A program made the translations under genes and the position numbers. Source: Streptomyces sp. MST-110588 (GTDB taxonomy: Bacteria > Actinomycetota > Actinomycetes > Streptomycetales > Streptomycetaceae). From it: 64,000 nt of DNA. The stretch is taken from positions 2,225,501 to 2,289,500 of the forward strand of contig NZ_CP074380.1 in assembly GCF_022695595.1 (NCBI RefSeq), read 5' to 3'. The notes beneath the pieces were generated by a model. The model had not been told where the DNA came from and ran no database searches. It saw only the letters and a program-made list of their open reading frames with translations. Of the stretch, positions 10,945-18,666 are shown piece by piece; the first letter of the stretch is position 1; each line of letters opens with the position of its first letter.

Positions 10945-11142
10945 TTGTCAGAACCGGTGTGGCTCAAATCGTCGTTCTCCGAAGAAAGCGGCAATAGCTG
11001 CGTCGAGGTGGCCGAAGTAACCTTCGACACCCCCGGCGCCTCCGGCACCCTCGCACTGCGGGAAAGTGACGCGCCCGACCACGTCATGATCAGCGGCCGG
11101 GACGCACTCCGAGGACTGCTGGCCCGTATCAAGCAGGGGTGA
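10945..11142 (+). CDS. DUF397 protein, copy A
   Basis: A 65-residue DUF397 protein, the usual small partner of XRE/DUF5753 regulators. Seen: [19 protein letters not shown] and [10 protein letters not shown], the family signature. The start is a TTG at 10945 with GAGGAG upstream, 12 bases after the XRE stop, so it is translated from the same message. Copy B downstream differs at only five of 65 residues. The precise biochemical role is unknown; in characterised pairs the two proteins interact. Confidence 0.88.
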   Translation: MSEPVWLKSSFSEESGNSCVEVAEVTFDTPGASGTLALRESDAPDHVMISGRDALRGLLARIKQG

Positions 11143-11147
11143 CGGCC

Positions 11148-11357
11148 GCCGCGGACCTGCTCGGCACGGACCGTACCGTCATCTCAGCATCGAGGGAGGA
11201 CGCTTCGGCATCAGCGAGGGACATCCAGGTGGCAGGAAGCCGTAAGGGCGGCTGGTGGGAGGAGTACCGGGGCCAGATCCCACCCGGGTTTCTCGACGTC
11301 GCCGAGTTGGAGCACTACGCGGTGGATTTCATCCACATGGTCAGCGCAGAACTGTGA
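11148..11357 (+). pseudogene. Decayed partial copy of the XRE/DUF5753 gene
   Basis: DNA almost identical to pieces of 10171-10932. It opens in the middle of the HTH (GCCGCGGACCTG), has lost a base at ATCTCAGCATC (ATCTCCAACATC in the parent), lacks about 75 bases after the HTH, keeps GWWEEYRGQIPPGFLDVAEL, then jumps from HYAV straight to DFIHMVSAEL, deleting about 500 bases. The remnant still reads as a short open frame but lacks a start context and a complete HTH, so no functional regulator is expected. It is the 5' part of the duplicated unit that also carries DUF397 copy B. Confidence 0.88.
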
Positions 11358-11369
11358 GGAGCACGTTTC

Positions 11370-11567
11370 TTGTCAGAACCGGTGTGGCTCAAATCGTCGT
11401 TCTCCGAAGACGGAGGCAACAACTGCGTCGAGGTGGCCGAAGTAACCTTCGACACCCCCGGCACCCCCGGCACCCTCGCACTGCGGGAAAGTGACGCGCC
11501 CGACCACGTCATGATCAGCGGCCGGGACGCACTCCGAGGACTGCTGGCCCGTATCAAGCAGGGGTGA
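11370..11567 (+). CDS. DUF397 protein, copy B
   Basis: A 65-residue paralog of the DUF397 protein at 10945, with five substitutions (SEDGGNNC for SEESGNSC and TPGTPG for TPGASG). Start TTG at 11370 with the same GAGGAG ribosome site. Its own XRE partner is the wrecked copy at 11148-11357, so if translated it can only act with the intact XRE protein upstream. Its last 14 bases overlap the 3' end of mnmA on the opposite strand. The intact frame despite a wrecked partner suggests either recent duplication or retained function. Confidence 0.85.
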   Translation: MSEPVWLKSSFSEDGGNNCVEVAEVTFDTPGTPGTLALRESDAPDHVMISGRDALRGLLARIKQG

Positions 11568-12684
11568 CGGCCGCCGCGACGCGCCGCGTCGTGGCGATCG
11601 TGGCGGAGCCCACCACCCGCGTGCCGTCGTACAGCACGATCGCCTGGCCGGGGGCGACACCGCGCACCGGCTCGGTGAAGGAGACGCGCAGCTCGCCGTC
11701 GGCCAGCTCCGCGCGTACCTCCGTCTCGCCGCCGTGGGCGCGGAGCTGGGCGGTGTACGTGCCGGGGCCGGTCGGCGCCTGCCCGCACCAGCGCGGCCGG
11801 ACGGCGGTCAGGGCCGTCACGTCCAGGGACTCGGCCGGGCCGACGGTGACGGTGTTGTTCACCGGGGAGATGTCCAGGACGTAGCGCGGCTTGCCGTCCG
11901 GCGCCGGGGTGCCGATCCGCAGGCCCTTGCGCTGGCCGATGGTGAAGCCGTACGCGCCCTGGTGCGTGCCGACCTTGGCGCCGGACTCGTCCACGATGTC
12001 ACCCTCGGCCGTACCGAGCCGCTTGGCCAGGAACGCCTGGGTGTCGCCGTCGGCGATGAAGCAGATGTCGTGGCTGTCGGGCTTCTTGGCCACGAACAGG
12101 CCGCGCCGGGCGGCCTCCTCCCGGATCTCCGCCTTGGTCGTCACGGTGTCGCCGAGCGGGAACATCGCGTGCGCGAGCTGCCGCTCGTCCAGGACGCCGA
12201 GCACGTACGACTGGTCCTTGGCCATGTCGGAGGCGCGGTGCAGCTCCAGGCCGCCGTCTTCTTCATTGCGCACGATCGTGGCGTAATGGCCCGTGCACAC
12301 CGCGTCGAAGCCCAGGGCGAGCGCCTTGTCCAGCAGCGCGGCGAACTTGATCTTCTCGTTGCAGCGCAGACAGGGGTTGGGCGTACGGCCCGCCTCGTAC
12401 TCCGCGAAGAAGTCCTCCACCACGTCCTCGCGGAAGCGCTCGGCCAGGTCCCAGACGTAGAACGGGATGCCGATGACGTCGGCGGCGCGGCGGGCGTCGT
12501 GGGAGTCCTCGATCGTGCAGCACCCGCGGGCGCCCGTACGGAAGGACTTGGGGTTCTCGGAGAGCGCGAGGTGCACGCCGGTCACGTCGTGGCCGGCTTC
12601 GGCGGCGCGGGCGGCGGCGACGGCGGAGTCGACACCTCCGGACATGGCGGCCAGTACGCGCAGGCGGCGGGGAGCGTCAGTCAT
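11554..12684 (-). CDS. mnmA: tRNA-specific 2-thiouridylase MnmA
   Basis: Adds sulfur to C2 of the wobble uridine of Lys, Glu and Gln tRNAs, using ATP and a persulfide relayed from a cysteine desulfurase. Seen: the PP-loop [10 protein letters not shown] near residues 15-24, the catalytic region [26 protein letters not shown] and the second active cysteine in [10 protein letters not shown]. Length 376 is normal. The ATG at 12684 has GGAGGGG upstream; a longer open frame back to 13422 is the antisense of the amidase gene and is rejected. The final codons lie in the duplicated junction DNA and overlap DUF397 copy B convergently. The desulfurase that may supply sulfur is 1.7 kb upstream. Confidence 0.95.
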   Translation of the reverse strand: MTDAPRRLRVLAAMSGGVDSAVAAARAAEAGHDVTGVHLALSENPKSFRTGARGCCTIEDSHDARRAADVIGIPFYVWDLAERFREDVVEDFFAEYEAGRTPNPCLRCNEKIKFAALLDKALALGFDAVCTGHYATIVRNEEDGGLELHRASDMAKDQSYVLGVLDERQLAHAMFPLGDTVTTKAEIREEAARRGLFVAKKPDSHDICFIADGDTQAFLAKRLGTAEGDIVDESGAKVGTHQGAYGFTIGQRKGLRIGTPAPDGKPRYVLDISPVNNTVTVGPAESLDVTALTAVRPRWCGQAPTGPGTYTAQLRAHGGETEVRAELADGELRVSFTEPVRGVAPGQAIVLYDGTRVVGSATIATTRRVAAAVTPA

Positions 12685-12738
12685 AGCCCCTCCAGGGTAG
12701 ACGGAACCGGCGAGTAGCCCGTAAGCGTTGTTCAGCGC

Positions 12739-13485
12739 ATGGGGAAAGCCGATCAGGAGAGCACCGGGCGCGACGCCGGCGAGGAGGGCGCCGACGCCGC
12801 CGACGCGGCGCCGGGGTCCGCCAAGGGCGTCGACCGGCGGGGGCTGCTGCTCGGCGGCGCGGGCGTGCTGGCCGGCCTCGGCGTGGCCGCCTACGCCGCC
12901 CGCGACGAGCTCTCGCACTGGTGGTGGCGACTGCCGGGACAGGAGAAACCGCGCAAAGAGGGCGAAGTAGACTTTCGGGGCGCGCAGTGGGTGCCGGCCT
13001 CCCCGGCGAACTACCGACGGGCGGACCGGCCCGCCGACTACACCATCGACCGGGTCGTCATCCACGTCGTACAGGGCGGCTACCGCTCCGCCCTGAAAGT
13101 CTTCCAGGACCCGGCCCACGGCGCCGCCGCCCACTACGTCCTGCACAAGGACGGCCGGGTGACGCAGCTCGTCCGCGAACTGGACGTCGCCTACCACTCG
13201 GGCAACCGCGCCTGGAACGAACGCAGCATAGGCATCGAACACGAGGGCTTCGTCGACCGCCCCGAGTCCTTCACCCCAGCCATGTACGCGGCCTCCGCCC
13301 GCCTGACCGCCGCAATCTGCCGCCGCTACGGCTTCCCCGCCGACCGCAACCACATCGTCGGCCACATCGAGGTCCCCGGCACCGACCACACCGACCCAGG
13401 CCCCCACTGGAACTGGAACCACTACCTACACCTGGTACAAGCCATACCCCCGGAGCCGTCTCCGTCCCCGTCCTCGGGGCGATGA
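12739..13485 (+). CDS. Exported N-acetylmuramoyl-L-alanine amidase (Amidase_2/PGRP-like)
   Basis: Zinc hydrolase that cuts the bond between muramic acid and the peptide stem of peptidoglycan, probably acting outside the cell. A long acidic N-terminus leads to a Tat-like signal: [18 protein letters not shown] at residues 31-48 (twin Arg 33-34). The amidase domain runs from about residue 95: the first zinc His in [33 protein letters not shown], the second His in [11 protein letters not shown] and the [11 protein letters not shown] end motif. A Ser/Pro tail closes the protein. It is divergent from mnmA with a 54-base gap. A role in cell-wall turnover or sporulation is inference. Confidence 0.88.
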   Translation: MGKADQESTGRDAGEEGADAADAAPGSAKGVDRRGLLLGGAGVLAGLGVAAYAARDELSHWWWRLPGQEKPRKEGEVDFRGAQWVPASPANYRRADRPADYTIDRVVIHVVQGGYRSALKVFQDPAHGAAAHYVLHKDGRVTQLVRELDVAYHSGNRAWNERSIGIEHEGFVDRPESFTPAMYAASARLTAAICRRYGFPADRNHIVGHIEVPGTDHTDPGPHWNWNHYLHLVQAIPPEPSPSPSSGR

Positions 13486-13541
13486 TCAAGATCGCGGATG
13501 ACGAAGACGGCATCCACGGATCGTGCGCCGTCGGAGGTTGC

Positions 13542-13856
13542 TCAGGCGGCCTGTTGGTGCGGGGTGAGTTCGATGGTCAGGTCGGCGTCAAGGGCGCGGG
13601 CCAGGCGGCGCAGGAGCGGGATGGTGGGTACGGTACCGCCGCCTTCGATCCGGGAGACCTGGGGCTGCTTCATCCCGCAGCGTTCGGCGAGCTCGGTCTG
13701 GGACAGGCCCAGAGCGGTGCGCCGGTCGTAGACCAACTGGCCGAGGTCGTGGGCCAGTTCGGCCTCCTCGTACAGGCGGTCGTACTCGGCGTTCTCCTCC
13801 GCCGCCTCACCGAGGAGTTTGCGGTGGCGGCGAGTCTTCCATTCGGCGTGGTTCAC
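13542..13856 (-). CDS. HigA-type XRE antitoxin
   Basis: A 104-residue XRE protein whose C-terminal half is a helix-turn-helix: LGQLVYDRRTALGLSQTELA, then MKQPQVSRIEGGGTVPTIPL. It follows the toxin-like gene with a four-base ATGA overlap (13853-13856), the toxin-first order typical of HigBA systems. Expected to bind the toxin and repress the operon promoter near 14250. The N-terminus (HRKLLGEAAEENAEYDRLYE) is a charged helix common in this antitoxin class. Confidence 0.85.
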   Translation of the reverse strand: MNHAEWKTRRHRKLLGEAAEENAEYDRLYEEAELAHDLGQLVYDRRTALGLSQTELAERCGMKQPQVSRIEGGGTVPTIPLLRRLARALDADLTIELTPHQQAA

Positions 13857-14248
13857 GGCAGCTCCTCCTTGATCGGACGACTGTAGATGTTGTGTTCGGT
13901 GGCCGGCTCATGACTGGCCTCGCATGCGGCTTGGACGGCGTGGGCGCGCTCCGCTTCCGCCCTCTCACGCATCTTCGTCTTGCGGAAGACGGTCAGCAGT
14001 ACGACACGGCAACCCGGGGCGAGCCAGTAGGTGATGCGTTGAGCGCTACCGTCAAGGTCGAAACGTAACTCGCGGAGCTTGCCGCCGAGATGACGGGAGT
14101 AGGGCTCGCCGAGGGTGGTCGCCTGCTCGGCGAGGCGGTCGACCTTCTGCTCGGCTATCACGTAGTGGTGGGCGGGCAGATTCTCCAGCCAGAGGCGGAC
14201 CTCGGGCTCGATCTCGATGGTGTACCGCTCACCGGTCATGGCTTCCAT
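13853..14248 (-). CDS. HigB/RelE-like toxin
   Basis: A 131-residue protein of the RelE/HigB fold, probably a ribosome-dependent mRNA endonuclease kept inactive by the downstream antitoxin. Seen: EVRLWLENLPAHHY, PYSRHLGGKLRELRFD, QRITYWLAPGCRVVLLTVF and RKTKMRERAEAERAHA; the last two match the conserved core strand and C-terminal helix of HigB/RelE. An alternative start is the ATG at 14239 (M-T-G-E-R). The module sits between the amidase and the cysteine desulfurase, splitting what is otherwise an mnmA/desulfurase neighbourhood, which suggests acquisition. Confidence 0.83.
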   Translation of the reverse strand: MEAMTGERYTIEIEPEVRLWLENLPAHHYVIAEQKVDRLAEQATTLGEPYSRHLGGKLRELRFDLDGSAQRITYWLAPGCRVVLLTVFRKTKMRERAEAERAHAVQAACEASHEPATEHNIYSRPIKEELP

Positions 14249-14250
14249 GC

Positions 14251-14273
14251 TATATGGCTTAGGTGTTATAGGC
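14251..14273. promoter_or_regulatory. Paired half-sites upstream of the HigBA-type operon
   Basis: TATATGGC (14251-14258) and TATAGGC (14267-14273) form two similarly oriented AT-rich half-sites just upstream of the toxin start at 14248, in a region that is otherwise very GC-rich. Likely the promoter and antitoxin operator; inferred from position. Confidence 0.35.
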
Positions 14274-14353
14274 CACCAAGGGTGTCAAGGCTCCTGAGGG
14301 TGCCCACGCGGGAGGGGGAGGCGTTGGGCCGGGGTCCGCCCGGGCGGTGGGGC

Positions 14354-14379
14354 GCCGCCCCGGGAATTCGCGGGGCGGC
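14354..14379 (-). terminator. Hairpin after the cysteine desulfurase gene
   Basis: GCCGCCCC (14354-14361) pairs with GGGGCGGC (14372-14379) around a ten-base loop containing GAATTC. It lies 46 bases beyond the desulfurase stop and before the HigBA promoter. Confidence 0.5.
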
Positions 14380-14424
14380 AGGGGTCCAGCGGAGGGGGTG
14401 GCGGTGCCCCCGGCGCTCGCGCGC

Positions 14425-15594
14425 TCAGCTCAGGCCTGCGCTGCGGGCCCGTTCGACTGCTGGGCCGATCGCTTCTGCCAGGGCTTCGATGTCCGCGCGG
14501 GTGGAGGTGTGGCCGAGGGAGAAGCGCAGGGTGCCGCGGGCCAGGGCCGGGTCGGTGCCGGTGGCGAGGAGGACGTGGCTGGGCTGGGCGATACCGGCTG
14601 TGCAGGCGGAGCCGGTGGAGCAGGCGATGCCCTGGGCGTCCAGGAGGAGGAGCAGGGAATCGCCCTCGCAGCCGGGGAAGGAGAAGTGGGCGTTGGCGGG
14701 CAGCCGGCCGGCCGGGTCGGGGTCGCCGCCCAGGACGGCGTCGGGTGCCGCGGTCCGTACGGCCTTGATCAGGTCGTCGCGCAGCGCGCCGATCTCGCAG
14801 GCGAAGTCCGCGCGGTGGGCGACGGCGTGCCGGGCGGCTGCGGCGAAGGCCGCGATGGCGGGGGTGTCCAGCGTGCCGGAGCGTACGTGCCGCTCCTGGC
14901 CGCCGCCGTGCAGCACCGGTACGGGGGCGTACTCGCGGCCCAGCAGCAGGGCGCCGATGCCGTACGGGCCGCCGATCTTGTGGGCCGAGACGGTCATGGC
15001 GGCCAGGCCGGAGGCGCCGAAGTCCACCTCCAGTTGGCCGACCGCCTGTACCGCGTCGGCGTGCAGCGGGACGTCGAACTCCTTGGCGACCCGGGCGAGT
15101 TCGTGGACCGGCATGACCGTGCCGGTTTCGTTGTTGGCCCACATGACGGTGGCCAGGGCCACGTCTGCGGGGTCGCGGGCGATGGCCTCGCGCAGCGCGT
15201 CGGCGTGCACCCGCCCGTACGCGTCCACGGGCAGCCACTCCACGCGGGCGCCCTCGTGCTCGGCGAGCCAGTCCACGGCATCCAGGACGGCGTGGTGCTC
15301 GACGGGGCTGGCCAGCACGCGGGTACGGGCCGGGTCGGCGTCCCGGCGGGCCCAGTACAGGCCCTTGACGGCGAGGTTGTCGGCTTCCGTGCCGCCCGAG
15401 GTGAAGACGACCTCACTGGGGCGGGCGCCGAGCGAGGCGGCCAGGGATTCCCGGGCCTCCTCGACGGTACGCCGGGCTTGCCGTCCGGCGGCGTGCAGGG
15501 AGGAGGCGTTGCCGGTGACGGTGAGCTGGGCGGTCATCGCCTGCACCGCCTCCGGGAGCATCGGGGTGGTGGCGGCGTGGTCGAGGTAAACCAT
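14425..15594 (-). CDS. Cysteine desulfurase (NifS/IscS class V aminotransferase)
   Basis: PLP enzyme that takes sulfur from L-cysteine as an enzyme-bound persulfide and releases alanine, feeding tRNA thiolation and iron-sulfur assembly. Seen: YLDHAATTP at the N-terminus, [34 protein letters not shown], the PLP lysine in [10 protein letters not shown] and the persulfide cysteine in STGSACTAG. Length (389) is normal for IscS. I prefer the ATG at 15594 over the GTG at 15603 because the protein then begins M-V-Y-L-D-H as in homologs; a TAGAAT box lies just upstream and no ribosome site is seen. Proximity to mnmA suggests it is the sulfur donor for tRNA 2-thiouridine. Confidence 0.93.
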   Translation of the reverse strand: MVYLDHAATTPMLPEAVQAMTAQLTVTGNASSLHAAGRQARRTVEEARESLAASLGARPSEVVFTSGGTEADNLAVKGLYWARRDADPARTRVLASPVEHHAVLDAVDWLAEHEGARVEWLPVDAYGRVHADALREAIARDPADVALATVMWANNETGTVMPVHELARVAKEFDVPLHADAVQAVGQLEVDFGASGLAAMTVSAHKIGGPYGIGALLLGREYAPVPVLHGGGQERHVRSGTLDTPAIAAFAAAARHAVAHRADFACEIGALRDDLIKAVRTAAPDAVLGGDPDPAGRLPANAHFSFPGCEGDSLLLLLDAQGIACSTGSACTAGIAQPSHVLLATGTDPALARGTLRFSLGHTSTRADIEALAEAIGPAVERARSAGLS

Positions 15595-15768
15595 GGTGCG
15601 CACGATTCTACGAGCAGGCGCGGGGGCGCGTACGGGGCGCGTAGGGGCTTACGCGTACGCCGCCCCGCACCGTAGAGGGACGAAGCGGAAGCACCCTCTT
15701 ATTACTGCCCCTGTCAGCCCTTCCAGCCCCCGGACAGCACACCGGCCACCACCCGGCAAAATGATCAC

Positions 15769-16184
15769 ATGTCTCCATCGACGGACTCCTCCGACTTCAC
15801 ACCCGCCTCCCCGCGCGCCCGGCGCCCGCGCGGCCTGCGCGCCGCCGCCCTGGCCCTCGGCCTGTGCGCCGCCCTGGCCACCGCCGCACCGGCGACCGCG
15901 GCCACCAAGAGCCACTCCGCCTCTCGCACCACCCACTCCGCCCGCGGCACCTCCGGCCACCACGCCACGAGCGCCGCGCACGGCCACCTCTCCCCGCCGG
16001 CAAGCGCGCCCACGCCACCAAGAACTGCGCCAGGATCCCCGGCAAGAAGAAGGGGAGCTGCAACGAGCCGCACCGCAAGTGCCGTCAGCGCGGCGCGAAG
16101 GCGGTCAGCTCCAAGGGCATCCACCTGACCTGCCGCATCGCCCGCTGGGACGGCCGGCTGCGCTGGCTCGCCAAGGGCGAGTGA
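15769..16184 (+). CDS. Small secreted basic Cys-containing protein, one frameshift
   Basis: An exported protein of unknown function. The first frame (15769 to about 15992) encodes a Sec-type signal, LRAAALALGLCAALATAAPATA, cut after A-x-A, and a His/Ser/Thr-rich segment. The second frame (from about 15996 to 16184) encodes a basic cysteine-bearing module: KNCARIPGKKKGSCNEPHRK, then a cysteine-containing IHLTCRIARWDGRLRW end. Adding one C to the CCCC at 15992-15995 fuses them as SPAGKRAHATKNC. Without it the first frame loses every later cysteine, so an intact gene with a base-calling error is more likely. No family recognised. Confidence 0.6.
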
Positions 16185-16245
16185 GGGCGAAGGGAAACGA
16201 ATGGCTTGGTGCTCGCGTGATCTCGACATCCAGGTAATTAGTCAC

Positions 16246-16251
16246 TAGCGT
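16246..16251 (+). promoter_or_regulatory. -10 box for leaderless hydrolase transcript
   Basis: TAGCGT followed by seven bases and the ATG at 16259. The surrounding TAATTAGTCACTAGCG is unusually AT-rich for this genome. Confidence 0.45.
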
Positions 16252-16258
16252 TACGGTC

Positions 16259-17125
16259 ATGACGACCGACGACTGGACGCTGGACCGTACGTACCGCAGT
16301 TCCGTCGGCGAGGTGCGCTGGACCGCCCTTGGCCCGCCCACCGCACCTCCCGTGGTCCTGCTGCACGGCACCCCGTTCTCCTCCTACATCTGGCGCGGCG
16401 TCGCCCGCGCGCTCGCCGGGCGGCACCGCGTCCTGGCCTGGGACATGCCGGGCTACGGCACCTCGGAGAAGTACGAGGACCAGGACGTCTCCCTCGCCGC
16501 GCAGGGCCGGGTCTTCACCGAACTCCTCGCGCACTGGGAGCTGACCGAGCCGGACGTGGTGGCGCACGACTTCGGCGGCTGCGTCGCGTTGCGCGCCCAC
16601 CTTCTGCACGGTGCCCGCTATCGCCGTCTGGTTCTGGTGGACGCCCTGACCCTGGCTCCCTGGGGGACCCCCACCTACCGCCTGCTCGGCGCCCACCCCG
16701 AGATCTTCGGGCAGCTTCCGCCCGCGCTGCACCGGGCACTCGTACGGGAGTACGTCAGTTCCGCCAGCCACCGCGGGCTGCACCCGGCCGTCCTGGACCG
16801 TCTCGTGGAGCCCTGGTGCACCGCGGAGGGGCGCCCCGCCTTCTACCGCCAGATCGCCCGGAACGACCAGCGCTTCACCGACGAGATCCAGCCGCGCTAC
16901 GGGGAGGTCGCGGTCCCGACCCTGATCTGCTGGGGCGCCGAGGACACCTGGGACCCCGCCACCAAGGGCCACGAACTGGCCTCCCTCATCCCCGGTGCTC
17001 GCCTCCACCTCATCCCCGGCGCCGGCCACCTCGTCCAGGAAGACGCCCCGGCGGAACTGACCGCGGCCCTGACGGACTTCCTGCGGCCACGGCCGGAATG
17101 CGACGGCCGCCACGACGGCTCCTAG
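16259..17125 (+). CDS. Alpha/beta hydrolase, epoxide hydrolase/haloalkane dehalogenase-like
   Basis: A 288-residue soluble hydrolase. Seen: oxyanion-hole motif LLHGTPFSSYIW near 34-45, WDMPGYGTSEK, and a nucleophile elbow VVAHDFGG (about 99-106) in which the nucleophile is aspartate rather than serine, as in epoxide hydrolases and haloalkane dehalogenases. The remaining triad is D in GAEDTWDP and H in PGAGHLVQEDAP. A cap domain lies between. Substrate not predictable. The mRNA is probably leaderless. It is followed by the YefM/RelE module, with no sign of co-transcription. Confidence 0.85.
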   Translation: MTTDDWTLDRTYRSSVGEVRWTALGPPTAPPVVLLHGTPFSSYIWRGVARALAGRHRVLAWDMPGYGTSEKYEDQDVSLAAQGRVFTELLAHWELTEPDVVAHDFGGCVALRAHLLHGARYRRLVLVDALTLAPWGTPTYRLLGAHPEIFGQLPPALHRALVREYVSSASHRGLHPAVLDRLVEPWCTAEGRPAFYRQIARNDQRFTDEIQPRYGEVAVPTLICWGAEDTWDPATKGHELASLIPGARLHLIPGAGHLVQEDAPAELTAALTDFLRPRPECDGRHDGS

Positions 17126-17144
17126 TGATATAGGGCGCGAGAAG

Positions 17145-17160
17145 TGTACAGTTCTGTACA
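17145..17160. promoter_or_regulatory. TGTACA operator pair of the YefM/RelE module
   Basis: TGTACAGTTCTGTACA: two TGTACA hexamers (17145-17150 and 17155-17160) ten bases apart, the last base being the A of the antitoxin ATG at 17160. TGTACA is the core motif bound by YefM-type antitoxins in characterised systems, so this is very likely the autoregulatory operator. It overlaps the start codon, so binding may also affect translation initiation or a very short leader. Confidence 0.75.
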
Positions 17161-17414
17161 TGAGTGACACGGTGGCAATGACAGAGGCCCGGGCGCGCTT
17201 CGGCTCGCTGGTCCGTCGTACGGCGCTCGCTCGCGAGCGCATCACGATCACCGATCACGGTCAGCCTGCAGCGGTGTTGATACACCCCCAGGAGCTGGCA
17301 GACCTGGAGGATTCGCTGGCACTGGCCGAGTACCGAGCCCAGCAAGCGGCCGGCACCTTTCGCGGGGTCCCCCATGAAGAGGTTCGTCGGCGACTCGGCC
17401 TGGAGCGTGGGTGA
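17160..17414 (+). CDS. Phd/YefM-family antitoxin
   Basis: An 84-residue antitoxin: N-terminal DNA-binding Phd/YefM domain (MTEARARFGSLVRRT, ERITITDHGQPAAVLI, HPQELADLEDSLAL) and an acidic, disordered-looking C-terminal tail that would mask the toxin. Start ATG at 17160 directly overlaps the second TGTACA operator. Its stop overlaps the start of the toxin gene by four bases (GTGA), ensuring coupled translation. Family assignment is firm; the cognate partner is inferred from position. Confidence 0.92.
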   Translation: MSDTVAMTEARARFGSLVRRTALARERITITDHGQPAAVLIHPQELADLEDSLALAEYRAQQAAGTFRGVPHEEVRRRLGLERG

Positions 17415-17662
17415 GTTACAGCATCGTCTGGGGAGAATCCGCCATCAACGCGGCGGCGGGATTCCTCAAAGACGACGCCAACGGTCTCAGTCAGCTCCTC
17501 GCAACCGTCGACCTACTGGCCGACAACCCACGTCCGGACGGAACCACCGCATACGGATCCTCCGACCTGCGCCGTATGTATGTCGGTAGATACCGGGTTC
17601 TTTATGAAATCACCGACACGACGACCACAGTCGCGATCCTTCACCTGGGCCGCACGCTCTGA
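17411..17662 (+). CDS. RelE/ParE-family toxin
   Basis: An 83-residue toxin of the RelE/ParE fold: MSYSIVWGESAINAAAGFLK, then LLADNPRP, YGSSDLRRMYVGRYRVLYEI and a final VAILHLGRTL strand, all standard. RelE members cleave mRNA at the ribosome while ParE members poison gyrase; the sequence alone does not decide which. Starts with GTG overlapping the antitoxin stop. Second TA module within 4 kb of the HigBA-type one, on the opposite strand and unrelated in sequence. Confidence 0.9.
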   Translation: MSYSIVWGESAINAAAGFLKDDANGLSQLLATVDLLADNPRPDGTTAYGSSDLRRMYVGRYRVLYEITDTTTTVAILHLGRTL

Positions 17663-17739
17663 GCTTCCGCCACTGCCCCGGCAGCTTGCCGACTGCCGGG
17701 GCTCATACGCGGGCGTGACGGTGCGGCCAGGGCGACGCG

Positions 17740-18588
17740 TCACGCCCCCAGCGGTGCCCGGGCCAGTTGGCGGGACTGGGCGACCAGGCGGTCCTCGGTG
17801 TCCCAGACCTCGGCGTCCTCCTCCAGGAAGCCGCCCGCCAGGTTGCGGGTGGTGATGGAGACCCGCAGCGGGCCGGGGGCCGGGCGGCGGCGGATGTGGG
17901 TGGTCAGTTCGACGGTGGGGACCCAGCCGGTCAGGCCGATGTCGAAGGCGGTGGGCGGCAGGGCGTCGACCGTCAGCAGCAGCGAGAGCGGGTCGGGGTC
18001 GCGGCCGTCGGCGAGGCCGAACCAGGCGCGCATCTCGCCCTTGCCGGAGGGCCGGCCGACCGCCCAGCCCGCGGTGGCCGGGTCCAGGCGCAGGTTCAGG
18101 CGCTCGGCGATGCGGGTGCTGCCGGGGATGGCCGGGCGTCCGCCGGGGCCGCTGTCGGCGCCGAGGCAGTGTTCGTACGGGGGCAGGGCCGGCGGCTTGG
18201 CGGTGGTGCGGACGTCGTCGGGGAGCGCGTCGAGGTCGCCGTAGGCGGCCAGCACCCGCATCCGTTCGACCTCGGTGCCGTCCTCCTGGAACTGTACGAG
18301 GGTGGCGCCGCCGGTGGACATGGTGCGGCCGGTGCGGATGGTCTCCGTACGGATGACGGCGGGGCCGGGGACGGAGGCCGTCAGGTAGTGCGCGGTGACC
18401 GAGAAGGGGTCGGGGTGCGCCAGGGCGTCTCCCAGGGCCCGTCCCATCAGGGCCAGGAGGTAGCCGCCGTTGACGGCCTGGATGATGGTCCAGCCTTCGG
18501 AGAGCTGGGTGTCGTAGACGCCGGGCGAGCGCCGGACGACCGCCGTGTCGCGGTCGAACTCACTGTTACCTATGGTCACCGTGGACAT
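17740..18588 (-). CDS. Acyl-CoA thioesterase family protein (double hotdog, TesB-like)
   Basis: A 282-residue thioesterase-like protein: two hotdog repeats, the first with WTIIQAVNGGYLLALMGRAL (the helix that packs in the hotdog) and FSVTAHYLTASVPGPAVI, the second with FDIGLTGWVPTVELTTHIR and LAGGFLEEDAEVWDTEDRLV. Expected to hydrolyse acyl-CoA thioesters in the cytosol; chain-length preference unknown. A longer frame back to 18909 is antisense to the TRIC gene, so the ATG at 18588 is used; it follows TAGCGT by seven bases, suggesting a leaderless mRNA. Divergent from the TRIC gene. Confidence 0.85.
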   Translation of the reverse strand: MSTVTIGNSEFDRDTAVVRRSPGVYDTQLSEGWTIIQAVNGGYLLALMGRALGDALAHPDPFSVTAHYLTASVPGPAVIRTETIRTGRTMSTGGATLVQFQEDGTEVERMRVLAAYGDLDALPDDVRTTAKPPALPPYEHCLGADSGPGGRPAIPGSTRIAERLNLRLDPATAGWAVGRPSGKGEMRAWFGLADGRDPDPLSLLLTVDALPPTAFDIGLTGWVPTVELTTHIRRRPAPGPLRVSITTRNLAGGFLEEDAEVWDTEDRLVAQSRQLARAPLGA

Positions 18589-18595
18589 GCGCCGC

Positions 18596-18601
18596 ACGCT
18601 A
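18596..18601 (-). promoter_or_regulatory. -10 box for leaderless thioesterase transcript
   Basis: TAGCGT on the minus strand, seven bases, then the ATG at 18588; no ribosome binding site. Confidence 0.45.
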
Positions 18602-18666
18602 CACGGATTTGTTACTGACGGGTAGCCCCTTTTACCGGAAGGAAGGGTTCCACGGCCTGAGAACAT

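Larger units (their letters stand above)
10171..11567. repeat. Tandem segmental duplication (XRE-DUF397 unit)
   Basis: Unit A is 10171-11142 and unit B is 11148-11567. Both end in the same DUF397 gene and the same GGGGTGACGGCCGCCGCG junction. The join between units lies within a short GCCGCCGCGG homology shared by the mnmA end and the XRE gene, consistent with an unequal exchange at a microhomology. Unit B then suffered three deletions. Confidence 0.85.

Noticed and set aside
11554..13422. A 622-codon reading of mnmA
   Set aside because: The extra 246 codons are antisense to the amidase gene and start without a ribosome site; the ATG at 12684 has GGAGGGG and the standard MnmA start.
14285..15675. 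Several long plus-strand and minus-strand frames over the cysteine desulfurase
   Set aside because: They are shadows of the same gene without motifs; only the frame ending at 14425 contains the PLP and persulfide residues.
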